Source of the DNA: Powellomyces hirtus
Taxonomy: Eukaryota; Chytridiomycota; Chytridiomycetes; Spizellomycetales; Powellomycetaceae
Length of the DNA: 64,000 nucleotides
Reading direction: 5' to 3'
Assembly: GCA_025526995.1 (NCBI GenBank)
Contig: JAHLKG010000004.1
Coordinates: 496,001-560,000, forward strand
The translations under genes and the position numbers were made by a program. Of this stretch, positions 10,501-21,058 are shown piece after piece. How positions within the stretch are numbered: position 1 is the stretch's first letter; every line of letters starts with the position of its first letter. The notes below the pieces were generated by a model, which worked only from the letters and a program-made list of their open reading frames with translations, did no database searches and was not told the DNA's origin.

Positions 10501-11099
10501 GCATCGATCGCAGATTTGAAGTATGCGAATGATGTACGTTGTGCGTCGCGATCATCGCTCTTTCTGCTGCTTGTAGTTGTTGTGCTCTCCGTTGGGGAAG
10601 ACGGATGAAAGTGAGGGGCAACTGGGGCTTCAACTTCGCCGTGAGTAATGTGTTGATGTAGAAAAGGGTACTCAAGGCCCGCTTTTGGGCTTCTCATCGG
10701 TGAAACGGCCATAGGATGACCACCGATATGAGGCTTTTCGTACTTCTCGGGTTGTTGATGGGAAGTTGATGTAGCGAGAGGGTTTGAACTAGTCAATAAA
10801 GTCCCCTCCAACCTGTCCATCCGATGGTCGAGCTTTTCGTCGATTTCCATCTTGAACCTCTGCAGAATTTCCATGACAATGTCAGTCGGTACTTCGGACG
10901 GTACTATTGCCGAGTCTGCATGAATTTCTCCATGATTCATCTCATCCACATCGGCATCTGCATCGTGGGAATCATGGTAGATCGAGGCATCGATATTAAC
11001 GTCTTCTTCAGCGTCAGGACCCCGTTGGGCTTCTTGTGTGGCTTGACGGGCTTGTTGGCGGGTCTGCACTCCTTGAATGGGAGATCTTGCAGTAGGCAT
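7548..11099 (-). CDS. A1 polyprotein, N-terminal part: gag, protease, integrase, chromodomain, start of RT
   Basis: N-terminal 1184 codons of the A1 Copia-A polyprotein, from ATG at 11099-11097 to the B1 insertion point. In order: an acidic N-terminal region, the gag core ([29 protein letters not shown]), the zinc knuckle [14 protein letters not shown], protease LDSGCSQHM, a repetitive GC-rich linker, the pre-integrase [12 protein letters not shown]...[11 protein letters not shown], the integrase triad ([22 protein letters not shown]), a chromodomain ([20 protein letters not shown] and on to the TWEP block), and RT up to ATQRVLLAL. No internal stop or frameshift is seen. It was a full open frame before B1 landed. 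Confidence 0.93.
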
Positions 11100-11199
11100 C
11101 TTGACGGTGTGCTCGGTACTTTCTTGGCACTTGAATTTCGACGGAAGACTTGTAGTTTACAGGTTTTACGAAGGGAGAATGATTCGAATTCGACCGGTC

Positions 11200-11214
11200 T
11201 CAGGGCTCATAACC
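11200..11214 (-). promoter_or_regulatory. A1 primer binding site
   Basis: On the minus strand, GGTTATGAGCCCTGA touches the 5' LTR: the same initiator-Met anticodon-arm complement as in Copia-B. Here its ATG opens only a 14-codon upstream frame and gag starts about 100 bases further on. Confidence 0.78.
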
Positions 11215-11570
11215 TATTGGAGATATCGGCGTTTCCAGTACTTTATCGGAAATGCAGAAGATTGGCCGAATTCGATGTGGCCTCCAGTATACCTCGTAAA
11301 GGGGAGTTACAGAGCTCTTCTGTGATGCAATTGACGATGTAGCGATATCAGATGCACGGAGATGTAATGTATTTCTTGTCTTAAAGTCTTATCGGTAATG
11401 TCTCGCTTCGAGCGTTCTAATCTACTTTTTCTCCAATCACGTGATCACACGTGATCCAATTCAGCTCTTAGCGTTACCAGTATGGTGGTCACGCGTTCTA
11501 GTCAGAGAATCCAAGTAAGGATCTAATGTAAGGACCAAACGTTGAGTACGCAAGTCTCAACATTCCAATA
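11215..11570 (-). repeat. A1 5' LTR
   Basis: 356-bp LTR bounded by TATTGGA and TCCAATA inverted ends. It is about 10 bp shorter than the LTRs of A2-A4 owing to small deletions. Beyond it the sequence is the B2 RNase H region, beginning AGACT. Confidence 0.92.
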
Positions 11571-13352
11571 AGACTGAATCAAGGCCCCGGCGCTCTGATT
11601 ATCGACATGTAGAGGGACCGGTCGAGATTTGTAGTCCGGTTGAGGTCCCAAAACTTCCGCCAAGAGTTGGCGTAGCCATTTGGCTTCATTGTGGCCGGTG
11701 CTGGCAGCTATATACTCCGCTTCGGTCGTACTTTGGATGGTGCACTTCTGCTTGCTGCTTTTCCACAGAACAGGAAACCCATTGTAAAGGGCCAAAATAC
11801 CTGTAGTGGACGTCCGGTCGGTGAGTTCTCCTGCATAATCCGCATCCGTGAATACGCGTAGGCCACGCGGATCATTTCGTTCGGATGTGAACTTGAGGGC
11901 ATAATCGCGAGTACCCTTCAAATAGCGGAAAATGCGTTTAACATTGTTCCAGTCGGAGTTGGTAGGTGCGGCGACGCGGCGCGCAACGTAACCGACTGCA
12001 GTGGCGATATCCCATCGCCATGTGATGGAGGCCCAAGTGAGGACCCCCACTGCTTCCTGATACATTTTGAGATTTGTGAATGGTGTCGAATCCTCCGGTT
12101 GTTGGTTACGCGCTGACACGGTGTACGGAGTGGAGACAGGATGGCAGTCGCTCATGCCGAATTCTTCGAGAGCGTCGTCGATGTACTTGACATTTGAGAC
12201 TTCGAGGGTACGAACAGGAGAGTCGAAGTCATATTTGTAGACGAGACCAAGGTGACTGGTTACGCGACCTTGTTCCGTAAACTTGAACTTCGAATGTAAC
12301 TCCATTTTGCTGTTCGCCAGAATCTCCGGATCCTTCGCTGCAATAAGCAGGTCGTCGACGAAGACGAGAATAAGGACCAAGTTGTCGTTCGACGGAGGTG
12401 TACGGTCGTCTGTCGCGTACTTGAAAAAGATACACGGGCATACAGAAACCGCTTCGTAGCCGAGCTTCAACAGTGCAGTCTTCAAGGTCTCATACCAAAG
12501 AAGAGGTGATTGCTTCAGGCCGTAGAGAGCTTTCAGTAGCTTCAGGACCCAATCGCCTTTGGGGTGATCCGGATCTTCGAATCCCTCAAACTGCTCGATA
12601 TAGATATCCTTATCAATATCACTGTTAAGGAAGGCAGTAACAGCGTCCATACTGTGGATGTCCAGCCCGTGCTGGACACAATACGCCAAGAAGAGGCGTA
12701 GCGCTGTGAATGGTAGCGTCGGTGAGTATGTATCACCAAAGTCGCGACCGGGTTGTTGAGAAAAGCCTTGAGCCACTGCTCTGGCTTTGAACTTGTTAAA
12801 GGTGCCATCGGGATTGACCTTCGTTCGAAAGACCCATGTTGTTCCGATCACGCGCTTGTGACGTGGGCGCTTAGTGAGCTCCCATGTACCGTTCTCGACC
12901 AGGGATTGGTACTCGATGCGTGCAGCCTTAAGAAATTCCTCCTTCTGAGGGGTTTTCATCGCTTGCTTCCATGTCATGGCGTCTTCGTTGATCGTTGCCT
13001 GAGTCCGCGCGCGGGCGGCGTATGCAGCGATGGGGTCATTTCGTCGTGTGCCGACATCATACGTGGCTACTCGATTCTCCCAGTCATCCAATGCGGTAGT
13101 ATCGAGTAGTGAAAGTCGGGACTCCCAAGTAGGTTCTTGATATCCCTCCCACTTAACCAAGTACTCTTTTGTGTGCACCTTACTGCGGCGCTTGTCGATA
13201 ATCACCTCCACGGTGTATTCGAGGTCATCCTCCTGACTCTCCTCATCCAGAAGGTCAAGATGTGCTGGATCCTGTTGATATTTGGGTTCGAGTCCCAAGT
13301 CTTCTTTGAAGATCACGTCTCGTGACACTTCGACCTTGTCAGTAACAGGATC
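11571..13352 (-). pseudogene. pol: B2 pol fragment: end of integrase, chromodomain, RT, RNase H
   Basis: Left visible piece of minus-strand Copia-B copy B2, between A1 and B3. Read from 13352 leftward it begins in the integrase C-terminal region (DPVTDKVEVSRDV), passes through the chromodomain (YTVEVIIDKRR...YLVKWEGY), then RT (FVDDLLIAAK) and RNase H up to HVDNQSAGALIQS, where A1 interrupts it. No stop is seen in the piece. The remainder of RNase H and the 3' LTR lie beyond the left edge. Confidence 0.9.
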
Positions 13353-13594
13353 TGTTAGCACGTACAGACTCTGTCATCGAGTCACAACTGCGCCATCGCA
13401 GGGCGTATTACGCGATCATGTGAGCCCACGTGATCAAACTCCGATATAAGTAGTTTTCCTTCCATACTTAATATATCGGTGGGGACTTTTCTCTTTTTCT
13501 CCAAATAGAGCGGGATTAAGTTACTTCGTTGTTCTGCTCAGTCAACTACCCTAAAGCTTCCTCAATTATCTACTCAGATACTCTCAGACCAACA
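13353..13594 (+). repeat. B3 5' LTR
   Basis: 242-bp LTR, TGTTAG...CCAACA, with the paired CACGTG palindrome; the first arm here carries a change (CATGTG). Followed directly by the primer binding site. Confidence 0.93.
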
Positions 13595-13609
13595 GGTTAT
13601 GAGCCCTGA
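13595..13609 (+). promoter_or_regulatory. B3 primer binding site with embedded gag ATG
   Basis: GGTTATGAGCCCTGA next to the LTR; the ATG at 13599 starts the 1762-residue frame. Confidence 0.8.
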
Positions 13610-15289
13610 AATGGTAGGCAACGAAACGAGCCCCCGGTACACTCGTAGTATGTTAAGACGCCTAATGGGTCGGCAGACCCCAGGGTCCAATACGCTACAA
13701 CGAGCCGTAGAACGTGCCGCTAAGAAGAGCGCACGAGTGCCTGGTGAATGGACATCACCAGACAATGGAGGGAAATCTGCCGGTAACGATACACTGGCAG
13801 AGCCAACGCCTTTGAGCGTCAACGCCAACGAGGGCGACGACGCATTGGAAGGGCGTACCCGAAACATCGACCGACGCGATGGCAAGGTCGATACCCGTCC
13901 CCTATCAAGCAGTACAGATGATCACAGAACGATCAACTACAGTACTCCAGCGGCATTCCCAAGTGGGGAATCAGCGAACACCGTGCATGTCCGCCCGCGT
14001 GAGGCGGACGTGGATAGGATAGATAGGCTGGAGAATTCTCTAGCCCAACTAACGGAAATGCTCCAAATGAAATGGCGCATGGATCAGGATGTGAACATCC
14101 CGGTCAACCCTCAGGTACGTACGGCGCAACGGCGCGTATGCACACCATCACCCACTCGCAACGACGGGTTCGCTGCACCGTGGACAGAGTACAATCAGGA
14201 GATTGGAGCTCAACAGGAATACCAACGTTCTCCATTCGAATGCCGCCCTACATCACCGACATCGAGCATACACAGCGTGACGACCAAAATCGTCGACAGT
14301 CGAGGTGCGAAGGCTTTCGTGGATGGAACGCTGAAAGATATTGGATCTTACAACGGGGAAGCCAATATGGTCAAACTTCGAACGTTCATCGACAAGATTG
14401 AGACGGTTGTGAAGTACGAAATGGTTCCGCCCGAGTTTCTCGTGGATTTTGTGGCTACGAAACTCACAGGATGGGCATACACTTGGTGGCAGTCGCTCTC
14501 ACCAAATAAAAGGAACGCAATTACGACGTGGCATGACTTTGAAGACGTTGATTCAGGAAGAACCAACACCGGTCTCAGGTCCGCCCTTCTGGCGCGGTTC
14601 GCGCCACGAAACCACACTAGGGATTCGCTGCAGAAATTACGGGAATTGCGTCCCAAAGGCCGTATGGATGAGTACATCACTCAGTTTAACATGCTGGCAT
14701 TTTCTCTGCCGAAAACACCGGCTTACGTCCTTCAGGATTACTTCATCAACGCGCTAACACCAGACTTTGCGGCCTTGGTTCAGGCTAATGAAGAAAACAT
14801 AACTGATTTGAGCAGTTTACAGGCCGCTGCATCCAGGATCGCCGCCAACATGGCTAAGAAACCTAGCGGGACCTCAACGGATACGCGACCAGGTGCCGCA
14901 CACACTGATGCCTCTAAGAAACAAAAGGGTGGTAAGAACCACGGGGAGAAGTCAACGAATGGCAAGAAGGACAAGGAATCTACTCCATCAAACAAAGGCC
15001 AAACCCAAAAGTCGGGTTGTTGGGCCTGTGGAGACCCTAAACACCGAACACAGGAGTGCGAAGTGTTAAAGAAGTTCAAATCCGAGATGGAGAAGAACAA
15101 GACGAAGCAGTCGTCTGATGGTGCTGTTAGCACAAATGCTGTGGAAGCATTACACGTCTGGGTCCACCAAGAACAACCGTATGAAGCCCTCATCGACTCT
15201 GGCGCTACGGACCACATGACACCTCACAAAGCGACCTTGGATCACTCAACCGTGTACAGTGATGTCAGAGCTGTTATGCTTGCTGACAA
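13599..15289 (+). CDS. B3 polyprotein, first part: gag, zinc knuckle, protease
   Basis: Residues 1 to about 564 of the Copia-B polyprotein, starting in the primer binding site. A polar N-terminal region is followed by the gag core (about residues 240-430), a lysine-rich linker, the CCHC zinc knuckle at about 474-487, and the protease active site IDSGATDHM with its catalytic Asp at residue 533. No stop is present: the CGA that is TGA in B1 is intact here. A2 interrupts the frame at GACAA, in the protease domain shortly after the DSG motif. The gag domain packages the RNA and the protease cuts the polyprotein. Confidence 0.93.
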
Positions 15290-15656
15290 TATTGGAATGT
15301 TGAGACTTGCGTACTCAACGTTTGGTCCTTACATTAGATCCTTACTTGGATTCTCCGACTAGAACGCGTGACCATCATACCGGTAACGCTAAGAGCTGAA
15401 TTGGATCACGTGTGATCACGTGATTGGAGAAAAAGTAGATTAGAACGCTCGAAGCGAGACATTACCGATAAGACTTTAAGACATAAAAATACATTCACAT
15501 ACATTACATCTCTGTGCATCTGACAACGCTACATCGTCATCTGCATCACAGAAGAGCTCTGTAAACCCCCTTTACGAAGTATACTGGAGGCCACATCGAA
15601 TTCGGCCAATCCTCTGCAATTCCGATAAAGTACTGGAAGTGCCGATATCTCCAATA
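15290..15656 (+). repeat. A2 5' LTR
   Basis: 367-bp LTR with TATTGGA/TCCAATA ends. Two overlapping GATCACGTG units lie at 15404-15424, giving two CACGTG boxes. A TAAGACATAAAAATAC segment near 15476-15491 is the best TATA-like candidate. Confidence 0.94.
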
Positions 15657-15671
15657 GGTTATGAGCCCTGA
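15657..15671 (+). promoter_or_regulatory. A2 primer binding site and short upstream frame
   Basis: GGTTATGAGCCCTGA. Its ATG (15661) opens a 14-codon frame ending at TAA 15703-15705, about 65 bases before the gag ATG at 15771. In Copia-B the same ATG is the gag start. Confidence 0.78.
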
Positions 15672-15770
15672 GACCGGTCGAATTCGAATCATTCTCCCTT
15701 CGTAAAACCTGCAAACTACAAGTCTTCCGTCAAATTCAAGTGCCAAGAAAGTACCGAGCACACCGTCAAG

Positions 15771-18700
15771 ATGCCTACTGCAAGATCTCCCATTCAAGGA
15801 GTGCAGACCCGCCAACAAGCCCGTCAAGCCACACGAGAAGCCCAACGGGGTCCTGACGCTGAAGAAGACGTTAATATCGATGCCTCGATCTACCATGATT
15901 CCCACGATGCAGATGCCGATGTGGATGAGATGAATCATGGAGAAATTCATGCAGACTCGGCGATAGTACCGTCCGAAGTACCGACTGACATTGTCATGGA
16001 AATTCTGCAGAGGTTCAAGATGGAAATCGACGAAAAGCTCGACCATCGGATGGACAGGTTGGAGAGGACTTTATTGACTAGTTCAAACCCTCTCGCTACA
16101 TCAACTTCCCATCAACAACCCGAGAAGTACAAAAAGCCTCATATCGGTGGTCATCCTATGGCCGTTTCACCGATGAGAAGCCCAAAAGCGGGCCTTGAGT
16201 ACCCTTTTCTACATCAACACATTACTCACGGCGAAGTTGAAGCCCCAGTTGCCCCTCACTTTCGTCCATCTTCCCCAACGGAAAGCACAACAACTACGAG
16301 CAGCAGAAAGAGCGATGACCGTGACGCACAACGTACATCATTCGCATACTTCAAATCTGCGATCGATGCAGTAACTACATTCGACGGGACGGGAAATCTC
16401 TCAAAACTCACCGACTTCATTGATCAGCTTACTCTAGTCTTTCGCCTAAAACCTGTATCTGAAGAAGAACAACTCTCATTCATCTTCACGAAGCTCTCTG
16501 GCGAAGCAAAACAATGGTATCGTAATCATCAGAAAGATGCCGAACAAGGGATGGTGGAGCCCATCACGGATTGGGAATCCTTCAAGCCTCCCTTCCTCTC
16601 GCGTTACCAACCAACCGATCACGAAGAAACTTTGCTCACTCAACTTGAAAGACTCCGACAAGGAAGTCATTCCATCTCGCAGTACAATACCTCATTCACG
16701 AAGATCACAAGTCAAATCCCCTTGAAGGTGCCGTTCGAAATCTACAAGTGGTTTTACCTTCGCGGAATGAATGAGCGTCATGCAGAGCTCGTCAGAACTC
16801 AAAGTTTCAAGGATCTCCATGGCCTCATGGCAGCTGCCAAGCGTCTGGATAACGGAAGTAACAAGAGTAACCAAAACAACCGTTTCGCCAAGAAGAGCGA
16901 AAACATCGCGCTCGAAGCCCAACCTTCAAAGAAAGACGGCTCAAGTCACAAGAAGACCGACGCGAAGAAGACCACAGACTCGAAGAAGAGACAGAACTTC
17001 CCCTGTTGGTTATGCAATTCGAATGAACATACCCCATTCAATTGTCCCCTCAAAGCCAAGACAGTCGAAGCCTTAAAACCCGCTGCTAATGCCAACATTG
17101 CAGAAGCACATAACGCCACTACATTGGCTTACCTGGATTCGGGCTGCTCACAGCACATGACGAATGACATTTCCATTCTCGAATCCTACGAAGAGCACTC
17201 AACGCGCGTCAGATTTGGAAACAACGCCTTTCTCGATGCCGAAGCGAAAGGGGACGCTATCTTGAAGCTTCCCGATGGAGATGTACCCCTCACAGATGTT
17301 CTCTACGTTCCGAAGCTCGCCAAGACTCTCATCTCGGTCTCCGCACTCGCCAAAGATGGAAAGAGAGTCACCTTTGAAGATGAGAGCGCTATCATTCAAG
17401 ACTGCAATGGCACTACGAACGATATCACCATACCTCTCGTTCGAGGAATGTATCACATCTCGCCAACTCCGATGGCTTTCGCTACTCAAACTCGCTCAAG
17501 GACACACGCGTCCAATGTACCGACACACGCGTCGAAAAATACATCTACCGAATTGACAAAATGGACAAACGCGTCCAATGTACCGACACACGCGTCCGAT
17601 ACATCGATTCAAGCACTCAACCTGTCGACAGACGCTACCGGTATGGCGGTCACGCGTTCTACCCCGCTCCAAGCCACGTCGGAGGGGCCGGCTGCCCCGA
17701 ATGGGGGGCCAGCCGGCCCCATACTCTCCAGTGAGGGGGCTGGCCGCCCCAATTTGGGGCTGGCCAGCCCCCCACTGGAGAGTGAGAGTTGTGGGTGCTG
17801 TGGTGGGGGGCCGGCCGCCCCAAAGGCATCGGATGATGCCGAGGATGGTGCCCCCTTGGGGGCACCATCCGCCGATGCCACCGCCGCCGCTGCTTCGGCG
17901 GCTTCTTCTGGTGCTGGTTCTGGTCCCTCTTCTCCTGTCAACGAAGGAACCCTCTGGCATCACCGATTGGGCCATCCTGGCACTCACATCATGAAACAAC
18001 TCAAGCTCCCAATGACCAACGAAGTCTGCAAGGGTTGCGAGTTTGGTAAGCACAAGCGCTCACCATTCAACGGTACGATGACACGGTCCAAGACGCCACT
18101 CGATCGCCTACATTTCGACCTGAACGGTCCGCACATACCCGCGGTTGGCGATGAGAAATATGCCCTCGTTGTGATCGATGACTATTCACGCTTCACATGG
18201 ATCTTCTTCTTGAAGACGAAGAGCGAATCTACTGCAAAATTGATTGAATTCATCAATTTCATCGAAAAACAGACCAACGAAAGGGTCAGACGACTTCATT
18301 CCGATCGAGGGGGGGAGTGTGTCAATCACGATCTGAAAGAATTCATTTCGAAAAAGGGCATCCTGCACAAACTCACCGCTGCAGATTCCCCACAGTCTAA
18401 CAGTGTAGCTGAAAGGTTCAACCTCACCCTGTTCGACACCATTCGTTCATTGGAACACTCATACGGCATCCCGAAACAACTCTGGACCGAGTTAGCGGCT
18501 ACATCAGTCTACTTACGGAATCGCCTACCCCACAAGTCCAATAACACCATTTCGCCGTACGAACGGCTCAACGGTGAAGAGCCCTCACTTTCTCACCTTC
18601 GTGTGATTTGGGCCGATGCCTTCATGCATCTCGTCAAGAGAAAACAAGTCTCAAAGTTGGCACCGCGCGCCACACGTCTCAAACTCATCGGTTACGAATT

Positions 18701-19781
18701 TGACGGCGCTTACCGCTGTTGGGATGACAACCGTCAAGAAATAGTCATTTCTCGCGATGTAATGTTCGACGAAAACTCAGCACTCGAACTCGCGAAAGAC
18801 TACATTCCGCCCGAAGAACTCTACGAAGTCGAAGAGATTCTCGACTCACGTGATGGCCCGGAAGGCCCCGAATTCCTCTGCAAATGGCTAGGATTCGAAG
18901 ACGAAGATAATACATGGGAACCGCTCGAAAATGTCAATCATTTGACAGTCTTCGCTGACTACATCAACGAGAAAACGGCGAGCGCTCTTTCGGCTGCAAG
19001 TACCGAAGAACCCCAAACTTACAAACAAGCGCTCTCATCAGACGACGCGCCGAAATGGACCGAGGCCATAAATGCCGAATTGAAGTCCCTTCATACCAAT
19101 GAAACATGGGAAGTCATTAACCCCAAATCCTTACCACACAATCAACGGCCCATCCGCACTAAATGGGTATTCAAGATTAAGCGAGACCTGAATGGTCAAC
19201 CCCAACGATACAAGGCCCGGCTTGTAGTGAAAGGCTTCAAACAACGCTACGGCATCGACTACAACGAAGCCTACGCTCCGGTTGCCAAGATTGCTACCCA
19301 ACGCGTCCTTCTCGCTCTCGCCGCCAGTCTAGGCTTGAAATGCCATCAAATGGATGTAGTAACCGCATTCCTGAATGGGATTGTTACCGAGACCATCCTA
19401 ATCTATGCCCCTGAAGGCTCTGGCTTTCCGCCCGGGACCATCCTTCGACTCCGAAAGGCCCTTTACGGTCTGAAACAAGCCCCGCGCGAATGGTACTCCC
19501 TACTTCACAAAGAACTGACTTCTTTGGGATTCAAGCGCCTGGCAAATGACAATGCCGTCTACATCAGAACTCTACCTGAAAGTGACTCATCGCAGTACAT
19601 CTCCGTCTACGTCGACGATCTCCTCATTTTTGCAAAGACCGAATCGGAAATCTCGTCAATCGAGACATCCCTGCACAACGAGTTCAACATGACAGACCTA
19701 GGCGAAGTCAACCACTACCTGGAAATGAGAGTCCGATGTGATTACTCACAGCACGTCATCTACCTCGATCAAGAGTCATAG
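15771..19781 (+). CDS. A2 polyprotein: gag, protease, integrase, chromodomain, RT
   Basis: 1336 residues. Gag core at about 200-370; zinc knuckle 412-425; protease DSG at 456-458; a repetitive, GC-rich linker at about 580-725 (two [11 protein letters not shown] units, then Gly/Pro/Ala-rich); pre-integrase HHCC from 729; integrase triad D783, D845, E881 with 35 residues between the last two; chromodomain at about 1018-1068; RT from about 1105 with YVDD at 1280-1283. Oddities: GGEF beside the second Asp is GGEC, and the YLG motif after the palm is YLE, shared with A3 and A4. The frame stops at TAG 19779-19781, made by the 8-bp duplication, so RNase H is left in another frame. Confidence 0.95.
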   Translation: MPTARSPIQGVQTRQQARQATREAQRGPDAEEDVNIDASIYHDSHDADADVDEMNHGEIHADSAIVPSEVPTDIVMEILQRFKMEIDEKLDHRMDRLERTLLTSSNPLATSTSHQQPEKYKKPHIGGHPMAVSPMRSPKAGLEYPFLHQHITHGEVEAPVAPHFRPSSPTESTTTTSSRKSDDRDAQRTSFAYFKSAIDAVTTFDGTGNLSKLTDFIDQLTLVFRLKPVSEEEQLSFIFTKLSGEAKQWYRNHQKDAEQGMVEPITDWESFKPPFLSRYQPTDHEETLLTQLERLRQGSHSISQYNTSFTKITSQIPLKVPFEIYKWFYLRGMNERHAELVRTQSFKDLHGLMAAAKRLDNGSNKSNQNNRFAKKSENIALEAQPSKKDGSSHKKTDAKKTTDSKKRQNFPCWLCNSNEHTPFNCPLKAKTVEALKPAANANIAEAHNATTLAYLDSGCSQHMTNDISILESYEEHSTRVRFGNNAFLDAEAKGDAILKLPDGDVPLTDVLYVPKLAKTLISVSALAKDGKRVTFEDESAIIQDCNGTTNDITIPLVRGMYHISPTPMAFATQTRSRTHASNVPTHASKNTSTELTKWTNASNVPTHASDTSIQALNLSTDATGMAVTRSTPLQATSEGPAAPNGGPAGPILSSEGAGRPNLGLASPPLESESCGCCGGGPAAPKASDDAEDGAPLGAPSADATAAAASAASSGAGSGPSSPVNEGTLWHHRLGHPGTHIMKQLKLPMTNEVCKGCEFGKHKRSPFNGTMTRSKTPLDRLHFDLNGPHIPAVGDEKYALVVIDDYSRFTWIFFLKTKSESTAKLIEFINFIEKQTNERVRRLHSDRGGECVNHDLKEFISKKGILHKLTAADSPQSNSVAERFNLTLFDTIRSLEHSYGIPKQLWTELAATSVYLRNRLPHKSNNTISPYERLNGEEPSLSHLRVIWADAFMHLVKRKQVSKLAPRATRLKLIGYEFDGAYRCWDDNRQEIVISRDVMFDENSALELAKDYIPPEELYEVEEILDSRDGPEGPEFLCKWLGFEDEDNTWEPLENVNHLTVFADYINEKTASALSAASTEEPQTYKQALSSDDAPKWTEAINAELKSLHTNETWEVINPKSLPHNQRPIRTKWVFKIKRDLNGQPQRYKARLVVKGFKQRYGIDYNEAYAPVAKIATQRVLLALAASLGLKCHQMDVVTAFLNGIVTETILIYAPEGSGFPPGTILRLRKALYGLKQAPREWYSLLHKELTSLGFKRLANDNAVYIRTLPESDSSQYISVYVDDLLIFAKTESEISSIETSLHNEFNMTDLGEVNHYLEMRVRCDYSQHVIYLDQES

Positions 19782-20647
19782 AGTCATATGTAAATGACAT
19801 TCTCGAGTACTTTGGTATACAAGACTGCAAGCCCGTCAATACCCCAATGGACCAGACCAAGCTCGAACCCTACGAAGTCGAAAATACAAAGACTTCACCT
19901 AACCCGCAAGAAGGAGAATATCGCGAAATCGTTGGTTCTCTCATGTACCTGATGATATGCACGCGTCCTGACATCGCTGTCGCAGTCAGTATGCTTTCTC
20001 GCTTCGCAAGCAATCCTTTGCCTCAACATCTGCAAGCTGCAAAGCGCGTTCTTCGCTACCTACGGGGAACATCAGATTACAGCCTCTGCATTGGCGGAAA
20101 TAACGTCACCCTTCACGGCTACAGCGATGCCGATTGGGGAAACAACATCATTGATCGACGGTCAATCACTGGCTACCTTTTCTACATTGGAAATGCGGGC
20201 CCTGTTACTTGGGCTTCGAAGCGCCAACCCACCGTTGCTCTCTCATCTACCGAAGCTGAATACATGGCACTTTCCTTCGCCACTCAAGAGACAATTTGGC
20301 TTCGCTCACTTCTGCAAGAACTCCAAATCCCCGAATATCTCGACGAAAATGCTCCACCTACAACGATCTACGAAGACAATCAGTCATGCATCTCGTTGGC
20401 AATGAATCCCGTGCATCACGCCCGTACCAAGCACATCGACATTCGACATCACTTCATTCGTGATCACATCGACAAGGAGATTCATCTGGAGTACTTACCC
20501 ACCGCTGAAATGGTAGCCGACTCACTTACGAAGCCTTTACCGGCCCCGGCATTCAAATACCATCGCGAAAGCATGTGCATCAAGCACTACGACAGCACCA
20601 TCACGCCAATGACGAAAGCGTCCATGACGGAGCTCCCGAATGAGTAA
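19782..20647 (+). CDS. A2 RT C-terminus and RNase H in a separate frame
   Basis: The rest of the Copia-A polyprotein, displaced by the 8-bp duplication; the first ATG in this frame is at 19847, giving 266 residues. RNase H motifs: SDADWG, SSTEAEYMAL, YEDNQSC, TKHIDIRHHF, ending at TAA 20645-20647. It might be made by re-initiation or ribosomal slippage or not at all; no recoding signal is evident. The sequence has no other lesion, and A4 has an identical predicted protein. Confidence 0.85.
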
Positions 20648-20686
20648 AATCCCATCATCGCGGATCGATTGCTCGGACAGGGGGTG

Positions 20687-21053
20687 TATTGGAATGTTGA
20701 GACTTGCGTACTCAACGTTTGGTCCTTACATTAGATCCTTACTTGGATTCTCCGACTAGAACGCGTGACCGTCATACCGGTAACGCTAAGAGCTGAATTG
20801 GATCACGTGTGATCACGTGATTGGAGAAAAAGTAGATTAGAACGCTCAAAGCGAGACATTACCGATAAGACTTTAAGACATAAAAATACATTCACATACA
20901 TTACATCTCTGTGCATCTGACAACGCTACATCGTCATCTGCATCACAGAAGAGCTCTGTAAACCCCCTTTACGAAGTATACTGGAGGCCACATCGAATTC
21001 GGCCAATCCTCTGCAATTCCGATAAAGTACTGGAAGTGCCGATATCTCCAATA
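20687..21053 (+). repeat. A2 3' LTR
   Basis: 367 bp, two substitutions from the 5' copy. Preceded by the GACAGGGGGTG polypurine tract at about 20677-20686. Confidence 0.94.
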
Positions 21054-21058
21054 GACAA

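Larger units (their letters stand above)
1..11570 (-). mobile_element. Copia-A copy A1, partial, split by B1
   Basis: Minus-strand Ty1/copia element. The window starts at the junction between its internal region and its 3' LTR, which lies off the left edge. Its 5' LTR is at 11215-11570. The plus-strand element B1 (1367-7547) interrupts it; removing B1 and one 5-bp duplication rejoins the polyprotein in frame (6186 bp, a multiple of three). The right flank begins AGACT, inside the RNase H region of B2, so A1 is an insertion in B2. It is the only Copia-A copy here without the 8-bp duplication between RT and RNase H, and it keeps the usual YLG motif, so it best represents the intact family state. 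Confidence 0.93.
15290..21053 (+). mobile_element. Copia-A copy A2, complete
   Basis: Complete plus-strand Copia-A, 5764 bp, with 367-bp LTRs (15290-15656 and 20687-21053) that differ at only two positions, and target duplication GACAA (15285-15289 and 21054-21058) in B3. It is one of the youngest insertions here. The coding region has a single break: an 8-bp tandem duplication at 19772-19787 that puts a stop between RT and RNase H and is shared with A3 and A4. Confidence 0.96.

Noticed and set aside
17500..17605. CRISPR-like or satellite array
   Set aside because: Only two imperfect units inside a coding frame; no spacers and no further units.
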